64,000 nucleotides of DNA from JBEEJZ01 sp046046915 (GCA_046046915.1 JBJOIT010000001.1:62001-126000); one strand, 5' to 3'; positions 1 through 8,550 are shown, counted from the stretch's first letter. A program made the numbers and translations. The notes: generated by a model from the sequence alone, not told the origin.

Positions 1-137
1 GCGAAAACGCCTGGTTGACGGTTGACGCCGACAAGGCCGTGATTTTTGACACCCCGGTGGAGGAGCGATATGACCGTGCCCTGGGTCTGTTGGGCTTGCA
101 GCCCTGGATGCTGACGACCCAGGTTGGCCACGCATGA
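1..137 (+). CDS. yqgE: YqgE/AlgH family protein (UPF0301), C-terminal end only
   Basis: Only the last 44 codons lie in the window; the reading frame begins at base 3 and stops with TGA at 135-137. The visible tail has the family's closing pattern: an E-N-A-W-L start, a D-T-P-V-E-E-R-Y-D-R-A helix, and the ending V-G-H-A. The family is widespread in proteobacteria and its molecular role is not settled. The stop overlaps the next start (ATGA at 134-137), so it is translationally coupled to ruvX, a pairing common in beta- and gammaproteobacteria. The family call is firm; the 5' part is outside the window. Confidence 0.85.
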   Translation, partial: ENAWLTVDADKAVIFDTPVEERYDRALGLLGLQPWMLTTQVGHA

Positions 138-568
138 GCGCCGCGGCTGTTGCTTTCCCGAGCCAGGCCCCCGAGGTTTCTCCTGCGCTGCAGACCTTTC
201 TGGCGCTGGACTACGGGCTCAAGCGTACGGGTGTGGCCGTGGGTAATCGTTTCCTGGGCACGGCGCAGCCCCAGGGCAGCATCCACGCTGAAGGCGATGC
301 CCGTTTTGCCAAAATCGCAGATCGGCTACGCGAGTGGCAGCCAGATGCGCTGGTGATCGGCGTGCCCTTTCATCCTGATGGCGCCGCGCATGAAAACACC
401 GCCCGTGCCCGCAAGTTCGGCCGCCAGCTGGCCGGGCGCTTCAAGCTGCCGGTCTTTGAGGTGGACGAGCGTTACAGCACCACCGAAGCCCACGCCCAGG
501 GCGCGAGCGATGCTGACGCTGCGTCAGCTTGCATCATTCTTGAACAATTCCTGAGGAGCATTGCATGA
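134..568 (+). CDS. ruvX: Putative pre-16S rRNA nuclease / Holliday junction resolvase-like YqgF
   Basis: A 144-residue RNase H-fold protein of the YqgF/RuvX family, which matures the 5' end of 16S rRNA in E. coli and was first proposed as a resolvase. Seen in the sequence: the first acidic motif F-L-A-L-D-Y-G near residue 24, the central V-I-G-V-P-F strand near residue 75, and V-D-E-R-Y-S-T near residue 109, which supply the expected catalytic acids. Length is normal for the family. It overlaps yqgE by 4 bp upstream and pyrR by 4 bp downstream (568/565), so these genes look co-translated. Confidence 0.93.
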   Translation: MSAAAVAFPSQAPEVSPALQTFLALDYGLKRTGVAVGNRFLGTAQPQGSIHAEGDARFAKIADRLREWQPDALVIGVPFHPDGAAHENTARARKFGRQLAGRFKLPVFEVDERYSTTEAHAQGASDADAASACIILEQFLRSIA

Positions 569-1071
569 GTATTCTGGCCCTCGATGCCGAGGCGCTGTAT
601 GGCGAACTTCTGCGTGCCATTCGTGCACAGTGGTTGCCGGGCACGCGCCTGGTGGGTGTCACGTCCGGCGGCGCTTGGCTGGCGGAGCGCCTGCAACAAG
701 ACCTGGGTCTGGATGGCACGCATGGCACGATTTCGTCGGCCATGCACCGCGATGACTTTGCCCGGCGCGGCCTGTCTGTCAGCGCGCGCACCCAGCTGTC
801 CTTCGATGTGAACGGCGCTGACGTCCTGTTGCTGGACGATGTGCTGTTCACCGGTCGCACCATCCGCGCTGTGCTCAACGAGCTGTTCGACTACGGCCGG
901 CCGGCGCGTGTGCGCCTGGCGGTGCTGGTGGATCGCAGCGGTCGCGAGCTGCCGATACAGGCTGACCTGTGTGCGGCGCGTATTGCACTGCCTGCCACCC
1001 AGTCACTGGCCCTGGCGCGCAGCGAGCACGGACAATTCAGTTTCAACGTGGAGGCCCGCCGGGAAGTCTGA
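565..1071 (+). CDS. pyrR: PyrR bifunctional pyrimidine regulator / uracil phosphoribosyltransferase
   Basis: A 168-residue type I phosphoribosyltransferase. The PRPP-binding signature D-V-L-L-L-D-D-V-L-F-T-G-R-T lies near residues 89-102, and length fits PyrR. In Gram-positives PyrR binds pyr mRNA and represses the operon when UMP is high; in proteobacteria the RNA-binding role is less certain. It sits directly before pyrB, with its TGA sharing one base with the pyrB ATG (TGATG at 1069-1073). I looked for an attenuator hairpin ahead of pyrB and there is no room for one, so any regulation would act upstream or at another level. Confidence 0.92.
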   Translation: MSILALDAEALYGELLRAIRAQWLPGTRLVGVTSGGAWLAERLQQDLGLDGTHGTISSAMHRDDFARRGLSVSARTQLSFDVNGADVLLLDDVLFTGRTIRAVLNELFDYGRPARVRLAVLVDRSGRELPIQADLCAARIALPATQSLALARSEHGQFSFNVEARREV

Positions 1072-2033
1072 TGCTCTACAAGCGCAATCCTCAACTTAAC
1101 AAGCACGGTGAGCTGGTTCATTTGTTGTCTACCGAAGGTCTACCCAAAAGTATCCTGACGCAAATTCTCGACACGGCAGCCAACTTTGTGTCGGTGAACG
1201 ATCGAGAAGTCAAAAAGGTACCGCTGCTTCGGGGCAAGAGTGTTTTCAATCTGTTTTTTGAGAACAGCACCCGCACCCGCACCACGTTTGAGATCGCCGC
1301 GACCCGCCTGAGTGCCGATGTCATCAATCTCGATATTGCCCGCTCCAGTGCGTCCAAAGGGGAGTCGCTGCTGGACACCATCGCCAATTTGTCGGCCATG
1401 GCGGCAGATATTTTTGTGGTGCGCCACAGTGAATCCGGTGCGCCTTATCTGATTGCCCAGCATGTGGCGCCGCATGTGCACGTCATCAATGCAGGCGACG
1501 GCCGGCATGCACACCCCACCCAGGGTTTGCTGGACATGTTCACCATCCGGCATTTCAAGAAAGATTTTTCCAACCTGACGGTGGCCATCGTGGGCGACGT
1601 GCTGCACTCCCGAGTGGCCCGCTCGGACATCCATGCGCTGACCACGCTGGGCTGTGCGGAGGTACGGGTGGTTGGCCCGCGAACGCTGGTGCCGTCGGAC
1701 ATGGCCAGCATGGGCGTGCGGGTCTGCCACACCCTTGAAGAAGGCATCAAGGACTGCGATGTGGTCATCATGCTCAGGTTGCAGAACGAACGCATGAGCG
1801 GCGCCCTCTTGCCCTCGAGCCAGGAGTTCTTCAAGAGCTTTGGCCTGACCCCTGAAAAACTGCAGCTGGCCAAGCCAGACTGCATCGTGATGCACCCGGG
1901 GCCCATCAACCGTGGTGTTGAAATCGACTCCGCCGTGGTGGATGGCAAGCAAAGTGTGATCTTGCCCCAGGTGACGTTTGGCATTGCGGTACGTATGGCG
2001 GTGATGAGCATAGTGGCGGGCAACGAAGCATGA
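1071..2033 (+). CDS. pyrB: Aspartate carbamoyltransferase catalytic subunit
   Basis: ATCase joins carbamoyl phosphate and aspartate in the first committed step of UMP synthesis. The 320-residue protein shows the carbamoyl-phosphate motif F-F-E-N-S-T-R-T-R near residue 60, the S-S-x-S-K-G-E-S loop near residue 90, and H-P-T-Q near residue 140. The ATG at 1071 is preferred over an in-frame upstream start because it follows the pyrR stop and begins with the expected N-terminus. It ends in a 4-bp overlap with hisC (2030-2033). With the pseudo-dihydroorotase two genes downstream it should form a class A ATCase-type PyrB-PyrC' complex (inference). Confidence 0.96.
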   Translation: MLYKRNPQLNKHGELVHLLSTEGLPKSILTQILDTAANFVSVNDREVKKVPLLRGKSVFNLFFENSTRTRTTFEIAATRLSADVINLDIARSSASKGESLLDTIANLSAMAADIFVVRHSESGAPYLIAQHVAPHVHVINAGDGRHAHPTQGLLDMFTIRHFKKDFSNLTVAIVGDVLHSRVARSDIHALTTLGCAEVRVVGPRTLVPSDMASMGVRVCHTLEEGIKDCDVVIMLRLQNERMSGALLPSSQEFFKSFGLTPEKLQLAKPDCIVMHPGPINRGVEIDSAVVDGKQSVILPQVTFGIAVRMAVMSIVAGNEA

Positions 2034-3133
2034 GTGCGGTGACAAGTTCTCCCTACTGGAGCACGGGCATCGACCAGCTCCACGCCTACGTGCCGGGTGA
2101 GCAGCCTCAAAGCGGCGGATGGGTCAAACTCAATACCAATGAGTGCCCGTATCCCCCGTCTCCCCTGGCTATCCAGGCGATCCAAAACGCCACCAGCGAG
2201 GACCTGCGCCTGTATCCTGACCCGAACGGCACAGCGCTCAAGGCGGCTATTGCCCGGCACTTTGGTCTGGGTGTCGACCATGTTTTTCTGGGCAATGGTT
2301 CGGACGAAGTGCTGGGTCATGCATTCTTGGGTCTGCTCAAGCACAGCCTGCCCATCCTCTACCCCGATGTGAGCTACAGCTTCTACCCGGTGTACTGCGG
2401 CCTTTACAACATTGCTTACCGGCAAGTGCCACTGAATGCCCATTTTGCTGTGGACGTGGCCGACTACGCTGTGCCCAACGGAGGCATCGTGCTGCCCAAC
2501 CCGAACGCGCCTACCGGCGTAGCGCTGGGCCTGGACCAACTGCGTGTGCTCCTGACGGCCAATCGCCAGTCCGTGGTGCTGATCGATGAAGCCTATGTGG
2601 ACTTTGGCGCCGACAGTGCCGCGACGCTCATCCCGGAGTTTGACAACCTGCTGGTGGTGCAGACTTTCTCCAAATCGCGCGCTTTGGCCGGTTTGCGTGC
2701 GGGCTTTGCCTTGGGTCACCCTACCCTGATTGAAGCCCTGGCACGGGTCAAAGACAGTTTCAACTCCTATCCGCTGGATCGGCTGGCGCTGGCGGGCGCA
2801 CAGGCCGCCATCGAAGACCATGCCTATTTCGAGCACATCACCCAGGCCGTGGTCAACAGCCGCGAATGGCTGATAGACGAGTTGGCCCAACTGGGGTTCC
2901 AGACACTGGCTTCCAGCGCCAATTTTGTATTTGCCACTCATCCCCAGCACCAGGCAGCAACGCTGCTGGCAGCGCTGCGTGATCGCAAGATTCTGGTGCG
3001 TCACTTTGCCAAACCGCGAATCAACAATCACCTGCGCATCAGTGTGGGCACACCGGCCGAATGCCTGGCCCTCGTGCAGGCCTTGCAGCAAATCGTGTCG
3101 CAGACCACGCCTATGAAAGAAGTCACAGCATGA
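2030..3133 (+). CDS. hisC: Histidinol-phosphate aminotransferase paralogue inside the pyr operon
   Basis: A 367-residue fold-type I PLP aminotransferase of the HisC family, which converts imidazole-acetol phosphate and glutamate to histidinol phosphate. Visible: the N-terminal L-N-T-N-E-C-P-Y-P-P segment, N-P-N-A-P-T-G near residue 160, I-D-E-A-Y near residue 184, and the PLP lysine in F-S-K-S-R-A-L-A-G-L-R near residue 222. It is wedged between pyrB and pyrC' with 4-bp overlaps on both sides, so it is translated with pyrimidine genes rather than his genes. Some HisC paralogues also act on aromatic amino acids; substrate cannot be settled here. Confidence 0.9.
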   Translation: MSAVTSSPYWSTGIDQLHAYVPGEQPQSGGWVKLNTNECPYPPSPLAIQAIQNATSEDLRLYPDPNGTALKAAIARHFGLGVDHVFLGNGSDEVLGHAFLGLLKHSLPILYPDVSYSFYPVYCGLYNIAYRQVPLNAHFAVDVADYAVPNGGIVLPNPNAPTGVALGLDQLRVLLTANRQSVVLIDEAYVDFGADSAATLIPEFDNLLVVQTFSKSRALAGLRAGFALGHPTLIEALARVKDSFNSYPLDRLALAGAQAAIEDHAYFEHITQAVVNSREWLIDELAQLGFQTLASSANFVFATHPQHQAATLLAALRDRKILVRHFAKPRINNHLRISVGTPAECLALVQALQQIVSQTTPMKEVTA

Positions 3134-4422
3134 ACATCCTGATCCAGGGCGGCCGTGTCATAGACCCTTCCAGCCAAATGGATGTGCTGGCAGATGTCGC
3201 CATTGCCGACGGAAAAATTCTCGCCATCGGCAATGTGCCTGCTGGTTTTCAGCCTGATCAGGTCGTGGATGCCGCGGCCTGCATCGTGGCGCCCGGTCTG
3301 GTGGATTTGGCGGTGCGCCTGCGCGAGCCTGGCCATGAACATGAAGGCATGCTGGCCACCGAGCTGGCGGCGGCCGTGGCCGGGGGGGTGACCAGTGTGG
3401 TCTGCCCGCCCGACACCGATCCTGTGCTGGATGAGCCTGGCCTGGTTGAAATGCTGCGTTTCCGGGCGGACAAACGGCAGGCCGCGCGCGTGTTTCCCTT
3501 AGGCGCCCTCACCCGCAAGCTCGAAGGCGAGGTGCTGACCGAGATGCTGGAGCTCACCGATGCCGGTTGCGTGGCCTTCACCCAGGCTGAGGTGCCCTTG
3601 GCCAGCACGCAGGTTTTGCAGCGGGCCTTGCAGTACGCCAGCAGTTTTGGCTATGCCGTCTGGCTGCGCCCCCAGGAAATGCACCTGGGCAAGGGCGTGG
3701 CAGCCAGTGGCGCATTGGCCACCCGTCTAGGCCTGAGTGGGGTGCCCGTGGCAGCCGAAACCATCGCACTGCACACCATCTTTGAGTTGCTCAAGTCCAC
3801 CGGCACGCGTGTGCACCTGTGCCGTATCAGCAGCGCGGCGGGCGTGGCCCTGGTGCGCCAGGCCAAAGCCGAGGGTCTGAACGTGAGCTGCGATGTCAGT
3901 ATCAACTCCCTGCACCTGACCGACGTAGACATCGGCTATTTCGATAGCCGCATGCGCCTGAACCCACCCCTGCGCCAGCAACGTGACCGCGACGCCCTGC
4001 GCGCCGGCCTGGCCGACGGCACCATCGATGCCCTGGTGTCCGACCACACCCCTGTGGACGAAGACGCCAAGGCGCTGCCGTTTGCAGAGAGCGAACCAGG
4101 CGCCACGGGCCTGGAGCTGTTGCTCAGTTTGGCCCTGAAATGGAGTCGTGACGATGGTGTGGATCTGGGCCGCGCTTTGGCCGTGCTCACCAGTGAGCCT
4201 GCCCGTGTGCTCGGGCCCGCCTTGCAAGCCAGTGCGCCGGATGCGGGTCGTCTGCGTGTGGGGGGCGTCGCCGACCTGTGCGTGTTCGACCCCGCTGCTG
4301 ACTGGCTGGTGGCGCCTGACGCCCTGCGCAGCCAGGGCAAGCACACGCCGTTTTCGGGCTATGAGTTGCCGGGGCGCGTGCGTTGCACGGTGGTAGGCGG
4401 GCAAGTCGCCTACCGCGCCTGA
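3130..4422 (+). CDS. pyrC: Dihydroorotase-like protein lacking metal ligands (PyrC' / PyrX type)
   Basis: A 430-residue amidohydrolase-fold protein of the class I dihydroorotase family. The hallmark metal motif D-x-H-x-H-x-R after P-G-L-V reads D59-L-A61-V-R63-L-R65, so both zinc-binding histidines are missing. The later D-H-A-P-H motif reads D-H-T-P-V, and the strand that normally carries another histidine reads S-I-N-S-L-H-L. This matches the non-catalytic pyrC' proteins known from Pseudomonas, which hold ATCase trimers in a dodecamer. The ATG at 3130 overlaps the hisC stop. The active dihydroorotase must be encoded elsewhere. Confidence 0.92.
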   Translation: MNILIQGGRVIDPSSQMDVLADVAIADGKILAIGNVPAGFQPDQVVDAAACIVAPGLVDLAVRLREPGHEHEGMLATELAAAVAGGVTSVVCPPDTDPVLDEPGLVEMLRFRADKRQAARVFPLGALTRKLEGEVLTEMLELTDAGCVAFTQAEVPLASTQVLQRALQYASSFGYAVWLRPQEMHLGKGVAASGALATRLGLSGVPVAAETIALHTIFELLKSTGTRVHLCRISSAAGVALVRQAKAEGLNVSCDVSINSLHLTDVDIGYFDSRMRLNPPLRQQRDRDALRAGLADGTIDALVSDHTPVDEDAKALPFAESEPGATGLELLLSLALKWSRDDGVDLGRALAVLTSEPARVLGPALQASAPDAGRLRVGGVADLCVFDPAADWLVAPDALRSQGKHTPFSGYELPGRVRCTVVGGQVAYRA

Positions 4423-4429
4423 TGGGCGC

Positions 4430-5197
4430 TTGAACCCACCTAGGGTTCTCGGCAACACCGTCGCCATGCGCCAAGTTCTGGCAAGTTATCGTTTGCTGCG
4501 TGCCACCTGGCACGCGGTGGCTGGCTTGCTCACCATTGTCTTTGTCTTTCCGCGGCTGACGGTGGCTCAGCGGCAGTTGCGGGTACAGGCCTGGTCCCTG
4601 GAGATGCTGGCCCATCTGGGGATTGCCTTACGGGTGCAGGGCAAGCCGGCATTGGCCGGTCCCTTGATGCTGGTGGCCAACCACATCTCTTGGCTCGACA
4701 TCACCGCCTTGCATGCGGCACGCTTTTGTCGTTTTGTGTCCAAGGCCGAGGTGCGCGGTTGGCCTGTGATTGGCTCACTGGCTGCTGGGGTGGGCACGCT
4801 CTTCATCGAGCGGGCTTCGCGTCGCGATGCGCTGCGGGTGGTGCATCACATCGCCCAAAGCTTGAAAGACGGTGATGTGGTGGCCGTTTTTCCTGAAGGC
4901 ACCACCAGTGACGGCCTGAATTTGCTCCCCTTTCATGCCAATCTGATCCAGGCGGCTATTTCTGCCGATGTGCCCGTGCAACCGGTGGCCTTGCGGTTTG
5001 TGGATGGTCATGGCAACACCAGCCTGGCACCCTGCTACATCGGTGACGATAGTCTGCTGGGGTCTGTATGGCGTACCCTCAACACGCCGGGCATCACTGC
5101 TGTGATTCATTTCGGTGAGCCCGAGCTGGCCCAAGGGCGCGATCGACGGGCTTGGGCCGAAGATCTGCGCCAGAGCGTGATGGGCCTGCGCGCGTAG
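4430..5197 (+). CDS. plsC: 1-acyl-sn-glycerol-3-phosphate acyltransferase
   Basis: Transfers an acyl chain from acyl-ACP or acyl-CoA to lysophosphatidic acid at the inner membrane. The acyltransferase block I motif N-H-I-S-W-L-D (HX4D) is near residue 85, block II F-I-E-R-A-S-R-R-D near residue 125, and block III F-P-E-G-T-T-S-D-G near residue 155. A hydrophobic segment lies close to the N-terminus. The start is uncertain: TTG at 4430 gives 255 residues, ATG at 4466 gives 243 and fits the usual N-terminus, and neither has a strong Shine-Dalgarno site. It follows pyrC' by 7 bp and probably ends this operon. Confidence 0.88.
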   Translation: MNPPRVLGNTVAMRQVLASYRLLRATWHAVAGLLTIVFVFPRLTVAQRQLRVQAWSLEMLAHLGIALRVQGKPALAGPLMLVANHISWLDITALHAARFCRFVSKAEVRGWPVIGSLAAGVGTLFIERASRRDALRVVHHIAQSLKDGDVVAVFPEGTTSDGLNLLPFHANLIQAAISADVPVQPVALRFVDGHGNTSLAPCYIGDDSLLGSVWRTLNTPGITAVIHFGEPELAQGRDRRAWAEDLRQSVMGLRA

Positions 5198-5206
5198 GGC
5201 CGCCGG

Positions 5207-6292
5207 TCACACGCGGTGAAAAGTCACCACGTGGTCCACCTGGGGACGGATACCGATCCATTCGCCAACTTGGTGGTTTTGGTGGCTGGGCACGTGTGCC
5301 ATGAAGGTGTCGCCAGTTTTTAGCCGCAGGGTGTAGAGAAACTCCGCCCCCCTGAAAGCTTTGCGCAGGATTTCTGCTTTCACACTGGCGCCGTCGTCGT
5401 GCACGATGTCATCGGCTCGGAGCAGCACATCACACTCCCCGCCGGGGTAGGCACTGGGCAAGGGGCATTCGGCCACATCGGTCAGCAGGCCCAGCGGGGT
5501 GTCCACCACCACGGTGTGATCAACCTCCCGCAAGGTGGCTGGGGTGAACACGCCGTGTCCGATGAACTCGGCCACGAAGCGCGTGCTGGGGCGGTGGTAG
5601 AGCGTGTAGGCGTCGTCCCACTGGTGCAATTGGCCTTCGTGCATCACGCCTATGACATCACCCACGGCAAAGGCCTCCTGCTGATCATGGGTGACTAACA
5701 AAGCCGTGGTGTTGGCTGCTTTCAGAATGGCCCGAACCTCGTGCGCCAAGCGCTCGCGCAGTTCGACATCGAGGTTGGAAAAAGGCTCGTCTAGCAGGAG
5801 CAATTTGGGTTGAGGCGCAAGGGCCCGCGCCAGTGCGACCCGTTGCTGCTGGCCCCCTGACAACTCATGAGGAAAGCGGTCCTCGGCGCCTTCCAACCCC
5901 ACCAGCGCCAGCACCTCCTGAACCCGGGCCTTCTGCTGCGCGCGAGGCCAGCTGTGCAAGCCAAACGACACGTTGCGCCCCACGCTGAGGTGCGGAAACA
6001 AGGCGTAGTCCTGAAACACCATGCCGATACGACCGGCAGCTGGGGTCTGTCTGGGTGCTGACTGGCCCAGCGTTTCACCCCCCAGTCGTATGTGGCCGCT
6101 ACCTACGGGTTCAAGCCCCGCAATCGCGCGTAGCAGGGTGGTTTTGCCACAGCCCGAGGGGCCGATCAGCACGCCAATGTCGCCCGCTCGCAAGCCCAGC
6201 GACACGTTTTGCACCGCCGGCTGGGCTCGGCGTGGATAACTGACGCAAAGTTGGGAGATCTCCAGGAACATGGCGAGGCATTCTAGATACAT
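5207..6292 (-). CDS. ABC transporter ATP-binding protein, Fe(III)/FbpC-like
   Basis: A 361-residue ATPase: Walker A G-P-S-G-C-G-K-T-T near residue 43, signature L-S-G-G-Q-Q-Q-R near residue 143, Walker B L-L-L-L-D-E-P-F near residue 163, H-loop T-H-D-Q near residue 200, then a C-terminal TOBE-like regulatory extension as in iron(III), spermidine/putrescine and sulfate importers. ATG at 6292 is chosen because AGGA stands 7 bases upstream; an internal ATG at 6271 lacks one. It is divergent from the double permease at 6337, and the two presumably form one importer. No periplasmic binding protein is present, so the substrate (iron most likely) is inferred. Confidence 0.85.
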   Translation of the reverse strand: MYLECLAMFLEISQLCVSYPRRAQPAVQNVSLGLRAGDIGVLIGPSGCGKTTLLRAIAGLEPVGSGHIRLGGETLGQSAPRQTPAAGRIGMVFQDYALFPHLSVGRNVSFGLHSWPRAQQKARVQEVLALVGLEGAEDRFPHELSGGQQQRVALARALAPQPKLLLLDEPFSNLDVELRERLAHEVRAILKAANTTALLVTHDQQEAFAVGDVIGVMHEGQLHQWDDAYTLYHRPSTRFVAEFIGHGVFTPATLREVDHTVVVDTPLGLLTDVAECPLPSAYPGGECDVLLRADDIVHDDGASVKAEILRKAFRGAEFLYTLRLKTGDTFMAHVPSHQNHQVGEWIGIRPQVDHVVTFHRV

Positions 6293-6336
6293 ACAATTCC
6301 TGCGGACCTGGCCTTGCCGGGCCGAGTGCCGCCCGC

Positions 6337-8013
6337 ATGGGTCTGGCGTCTTCTTGTCCTGATGGGCTCACTGTGTCCCGCCGACTCTCATTTGCGTTAC
6401 TTTTTTTGCTGATCCTGGGGCTGACCCTGCCTGTGCTTGCACTGGTGGCGTCCAGCTTGCCCGGCATGGCGGCATTGACAAGTTCCCTGGGTATGCCAGC
6501 CGGAGACATCCTGCGCGAGATGGCGGGCACCGTTTTGCCTGGTTATCTGCAAACTACCCTGTGGCTGACCTTGGCCGTGGCGGTCGGGGTGACGGTGGTG
6601 GGCACCGTGTCGGCGATAGCCATCACCTTGTTTGAATTTCCGGGGCGGCGTGTGCTGGAGTGGGCCCTGCTGCTGCCCCTGGCCATGCCAGCGTACGTGG
6701 TGGCCTACGCCTACACCGATTTTTTGCAGTTCAGCGGCCCCTTGCAGACGGCGTTGCGTGAAGCAACCGGTTTGGAGGGGCGCATGTTTCCCGAAGTGCG
6801 CAGTGTGGGTGGCGCTGCCTTTGTCTTTATCTTCTCGCTGTACCCCTACGTTTATCTGCTTGCCCGAAGCGCCCTGAGCGAACGGGCTGCCCGTCTCATG
6901 GAGGCTGCCCGTGTGCTGGGAGCACCTCTGCGCCGCCGCATCATGGAAATTGCCTTGCCGCTGGCGCGTCCGGCCGTGGCAGCGGGCGTTGCTTTGGCCT
7001 TGATGGAAACCCTTGCCGACTTCGGCGTCTCGAGCTACTTTGCCATTCAGACCTTTACCGCCGGCATCTACAAGGCCTGGCTGGTGATGGACAACCGAGC
7101 GGCGGCGGCTCAGCTGGCCACCATGTTGCTGGCCTTGGTGGGTTTGCTCTTGTGGCTGGAACACCGCGCCCAGGCGCGCATGCGCTTTGCGGCGGGGCGC
7201 TCATCCGGCGCAGACACCCGGGATTCGCGTCCGCTGGTGTTGCACGGATACGCCCGGGTGCTGGCCTGGCTGCTGTGCACTGCGCCGGTTTTGCTGGGTT
7301 TTGTCATCCCGGTGGTGTTGATGCTGCGCCCCTTGCAGGCAGAAAGCAATGCCTTGCCCTGGGGCCAATTTTTGACGTGGGCCGCCAACAGCGCCCGGCT
7401 GGCACTGTTGACCGCCGCTTTGGCCGTGTTTGCGGCCCTGGGTCTGGCCATGGCACAGCGCCGCCACGCCAGCCGCATCACGCGTGCGGCTGTTCAGCTC
7501 GCTGGCCTGGGCTATGCCGTGCCCGGCGCCGTGGTGGTGGTGGGGTTGTTGCTGCCTCTGGGGTGGTTGCAGGCCGTCTGGCCCTTGAGCCCCGTGGCAG
7601 CGTGGGTCACGGCCACCTCTCTGGGGCTGGTCTGGGCCTATCTGGTCCGGTTTTGCGCGGTGGCCTTGCAATCTATTCAGAGTGGCTATGCCCGTATTCC
7701 GGTGTCGCTGGACGACTCTGCTCGCCTCCTAGGCTGCACAGGCTGGGATCTCATGCGTCGTGTACATGCCCCCCTGCTGCGGCGGTCCACAGCCGTGGCA
7801 GCGCTGCTAGTGTTTGTGGATGTGATGAAAGAACTGCCCGCAACCTTGGTGCTACGGCCTTTTGACAGCGATACGCTGGCAGTGGTCACTTACCAGCTTG
7901 CGCGCGACGAACGCCTGGGCGAAGCTGCCCTTCCTGCCCTGGCGTTGGTGCTGGTGGGCTTGATTCCGGTGGCCCTGCTGAGCCGTACTCTGCGCACCAG
8001 CGAATCACGCTAG
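6337..8013 (+). CDS. ABC transporter permease with two membrane domains, FbpB-like
   Basis: A 558-residue integral membrane protein made of two fused BPD_transp_1 domains, about 12 hydrophobic segments in total. Coupling (EAA-type) loops are visible near residues 187-205 (M-E-A-A-R-V-L-G-A) and near 455-470 (D-D-S-A-R-L-L-G-C). This duplicated layout is typical of Fe(III) permeases of the FbpB/SfuB/HitB group. A GTG at 6373 is a possible shorter start. It is transcribed away from the ATPase gene at 6292 across a 44-bp gap, which must hold both promoters. No solute-binding protein is adjacent. Confidence 0.86.
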   Translation: MGLASSCPDGLTVSRRLSFALLFLLILGLTLPVLALVASSLPGMAALTSSLGMPAGDILREMAGTVLPGYLQTTLWLTLAVAVGVTVVGTVSAIAITLFEFPGRRVLEWALLLPLAMPAYVVAYAYTDFLQFSGPLQTALREATGLEGRMFPEVRSVGGAAFVFIFSLYPYVYLLARSALSERAARLMEAARVLGAPLRRRIMEIALPLARPAVAAGVALALMETLADFGVSSYFAIQTFTAGIYKAWLVMDNRAAAAQLATMLLALVGLLLWLEHRAQARMRFAAGRSSGADTRDSRPLVLHGYARVLAWLLCTAPVLLGFVIPVVLMLRPLQAESNALPWGQFLTWAANSARLALLTAALAVFAALGLAMAQRRHASRITRAAVQLAGLGYAVPGAVVVVGLLLPLGWLQAVWPLSPVAAWVTATSLGLVWAYLVRFCAVALQSIQSGYARIPVSLDDSARLLGCTGWDLMRRVHAPLLRRSTAVAALLVFVDVMKELPATLVLRPFDSDTLAVVTYQLARDERLGEAALPALALVLVGLIPVALLSRTLRTSESR

Positions 8014-8058
8014 TACCTGGGGTTGGCCCAGGCCTTGCGGCAAAGGACTCAAAGCGCT

Positions 8059-8077
8059 TTATTATTTGCGAATATCA
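8059..8077. promoter_or_regulatory. AT-rich promoter/operator candidate of the ArsR gene
   Basis: Just upstream of the ArsR start at 8091 is an AT-rich run containing TATT-TGCG-AATA, an inverted repeat with 4-bp arms, next to a -10-like TTATTATT. ArsR-family repressors normally bind such sites over their own promoter, so this is a plausible autoregulatory operator. The arms are short and the claim is weak without binding data. Confidence 0.4.
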
Positions 8078-8090
8078 CTACACAACGATC

Positions 8091-8435
8091 ATGGCCACAA
8101 GTTCTAACGTCGACCCCACCGAAGAGGCCCATGTATCTGACCAGGTCTTCGAGACTGCAGCCGAGGTCTTCAAGGTGATGTCAGCGCCCATGCGGCTCAA
8201 GATCATCAGCAGCCTGTGCAAGCAGGAAAAAAATGTGAGCGAGTTGCTGAGCGAAATCAAGACCACCCAGCCCAATATGTCCCAGCATCTCAACACGCTG
8301 TACCAGGCGGGCGTCTTGGGCAAGCGTCGCGAGGGCGTGCAAATTTATTACCGGATCACCAATGTGCGCATGGCCAATTTGTGCCGAGCCATTTGCACCC
8401 AGATCGCGATTGACGGCGACTACGCTGACTCTTGA
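8091..8435 (+). CDS. ArsR/SmtB-family regulator with cysteines at 43, 98 and 102 (SqrR/BigR/SoxR-like)
   Basis: A 114-residue winged-helix repressor. The recognition helix region is T-Q-P-N-M-S-Q-H-L-N-T-L near residues 59-70, and the wing ends in Y-Y-R-I. Cys43 sits in the helix preceding the HTH, where BigR and SqrR carry one of their persulfide-forming cysteines; Cys98 and Cys102 form a C-x3-C near the C-terminus. The family senses metals or reactive sulfur. The neighbours are sulfide-oxidation genes, so a sulfide/persulfide response is the best reading (inference). It is 35-45% similar by eye to the ArsR gene at 31123, which precedes soxC. Confidence 0.85.
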   Translation: MATSSNVDPTEEAHVSDQVFETAAEVFKVMSAPMRLKIISSLCKQEKNVSELLSEIKTTQPNMSQHLNTLYQAGVLGKRREGVQIYYRITNVRMANLCRAICTQIAIDGDYADS

Positions 8436-8481
8436 CTTCCTACTGCTGACGCCGCACTGACAGAAGCGTCTGATTAGGGTT

Positions 8482-8493
8482 GGGGTTTACCCC
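8482..8493. promoter_or_regulatory. Inverted repeat upstream of the DsrE-like gene
   Basis: A perfect 5-bp inverted repeat with a 2-base centre (GGGGT-TT-ACCCC) lies 58 bp before the DsrE-like start, in the 115-bp gap after the ArsR gene. The C-tract half resembles the ATACCC half-sites of the CsoR-type operator at 28548, so it could bind the CsoR-type repressor encoded at 28119. This is a pattern observation only. Confidence 0.3.
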
Positions 8494-8550
8494 GGTACCG
8501 TTTTTGAGCTGAGCAACCTAAAGTCAAGGGTTGAATATAAGGAGTTGTTC

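Noticed and set aside
1030..1075. PyrR-type attenuator before pyrB
   Set aside because: pyrR and pyrB share a base, leaving no leader in which a hairpin could form.
1445..3091. A 548-codon open frame on the minus strand across pyrB and hisC
   Set aside because: It lies opposite two well-recognised genes, shows no domain, and is a common artefact of GC-rich codon bias.
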